Source of the DNA: Sulfurovum sp.
GTDB taxonomy: Bacteria; Campylobacterota; Campylobacteria; Campylobacterales; Sulfurovaceae
Length of the DNA: 7,104 nt
Direction of reading: 5' to 3'
Assembly (NCBI GenBank): GCA_021159425.1
Contig: JAGGRU010000302.1
Span: 1 to 7,104 of the forward strand
Made by a program: the position numbers and the translations under genes
The notes under the pieces: generated by a model
Told to the model about the DNA's origin: nothing
Databases searched by the model: none
Seen by the model: only the letters and a program-made list of their open reading frames with translations
Part shown: piece by piece, positions 7,073-7,104 of the stretch
How positions within the stretch are numbered: position 1 is the stretch's first letter
Layout of the letters: every line of letters starts with the position of its first letter

Positions 7073-7104
7073 TCTCATAACAGTTTAGAAAATAGCATAG
7101 TGTC

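Larger units (their letters stand above)
6747..7104. other. Gene-free intergenic region upstream of the porin operon
   Basis: No convincing coding sequence is present on either strand: the frames are short and interrupted by stops. The region is AT-rich compared with the PTS genes and holds the operon promoter, half-site repeats, the tRNA-3'-end-like segment, the tandem repeat and the palindromic promoter described separately. The right edge may be close to another gene outside the window. Confidence 0.6.

Noticed and set aside
6901..7104. CRISPR-like repeats at the right end
   Set aside because: The repeats are short, only two copies are tandem and there are no regularly spaced unique spacers.

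Overview
The window looks like a bacterial chromosome segment from a Gram-negative organism: it encodes an outer-membrane beta-barrel porin with a signal peptide, strong AAGGAGA-type ribosome binding sites, and a CCA-encoding tRNA-Ala. The tRNA form and AT-rich intergenic DNA would fit a Campylobacterota-like host, but this is a weak inference. If it is right, a complete sugar PTS would be uncommon there and would suggest acquisition.

Layout, left to right. Positions 1-731 (+) hold the 3' part of an AbiEii/AbiGii-type nucleotidyltransferase toxin gene whose start lies outside the window. It is followed by a 13-bp near-perfect inverted repeat (731-791). A tRNA-Ala(GGC) on the minus strand (864-939) has its 3' end facing the toxin gene. 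From 1048 to 6746 there is one compact minus-strand operon, transcribed right to left: an OprB-family carbohydrate porin, then a 9-bp gap, an EIIA(Glc)-HPr-EI fusion protein, then a 4-bp ATGA overlap, and a PtsG-type EIIC-EIIB permease that carries a second EIIB domain. A hairpin (1014-1049) sits at the operon's end. The last 358 bp (6747-7104) have no gene but hold a good sigma70-like promoter, repeated half-sites, a tRNA/tmRNA-3'-end-like segment, a tandem 12-bp repeat and a perfect 14-bp palindrome beside a TATAAT box.

How the genes work together: sugar (most likely glucose, because the permease resembles PtsG more than NagE and the porin is OprB-like) crosses the outer membrane through the porin. 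PEP phosphorylates the EI part of the fusion protein, phosphate passes to its HPr and EIIA domains, then to EIIB of the permease, and the sugar is phosphorylated as it enters the cytoplasm. All PTS phosphocarriers from PEP to sugar are therefore encoded in two adjacent genes. No regulator or sugar-catabolic gene is visible, so the substrate is inferred, not proven.

The most interesting points are the tandem EIIB architecture (the permease has only two cysteines, both in candidate phosphorylation loops) and the right-end intergenic block, which may be a regulatory region or a remnant integrase attachment site.
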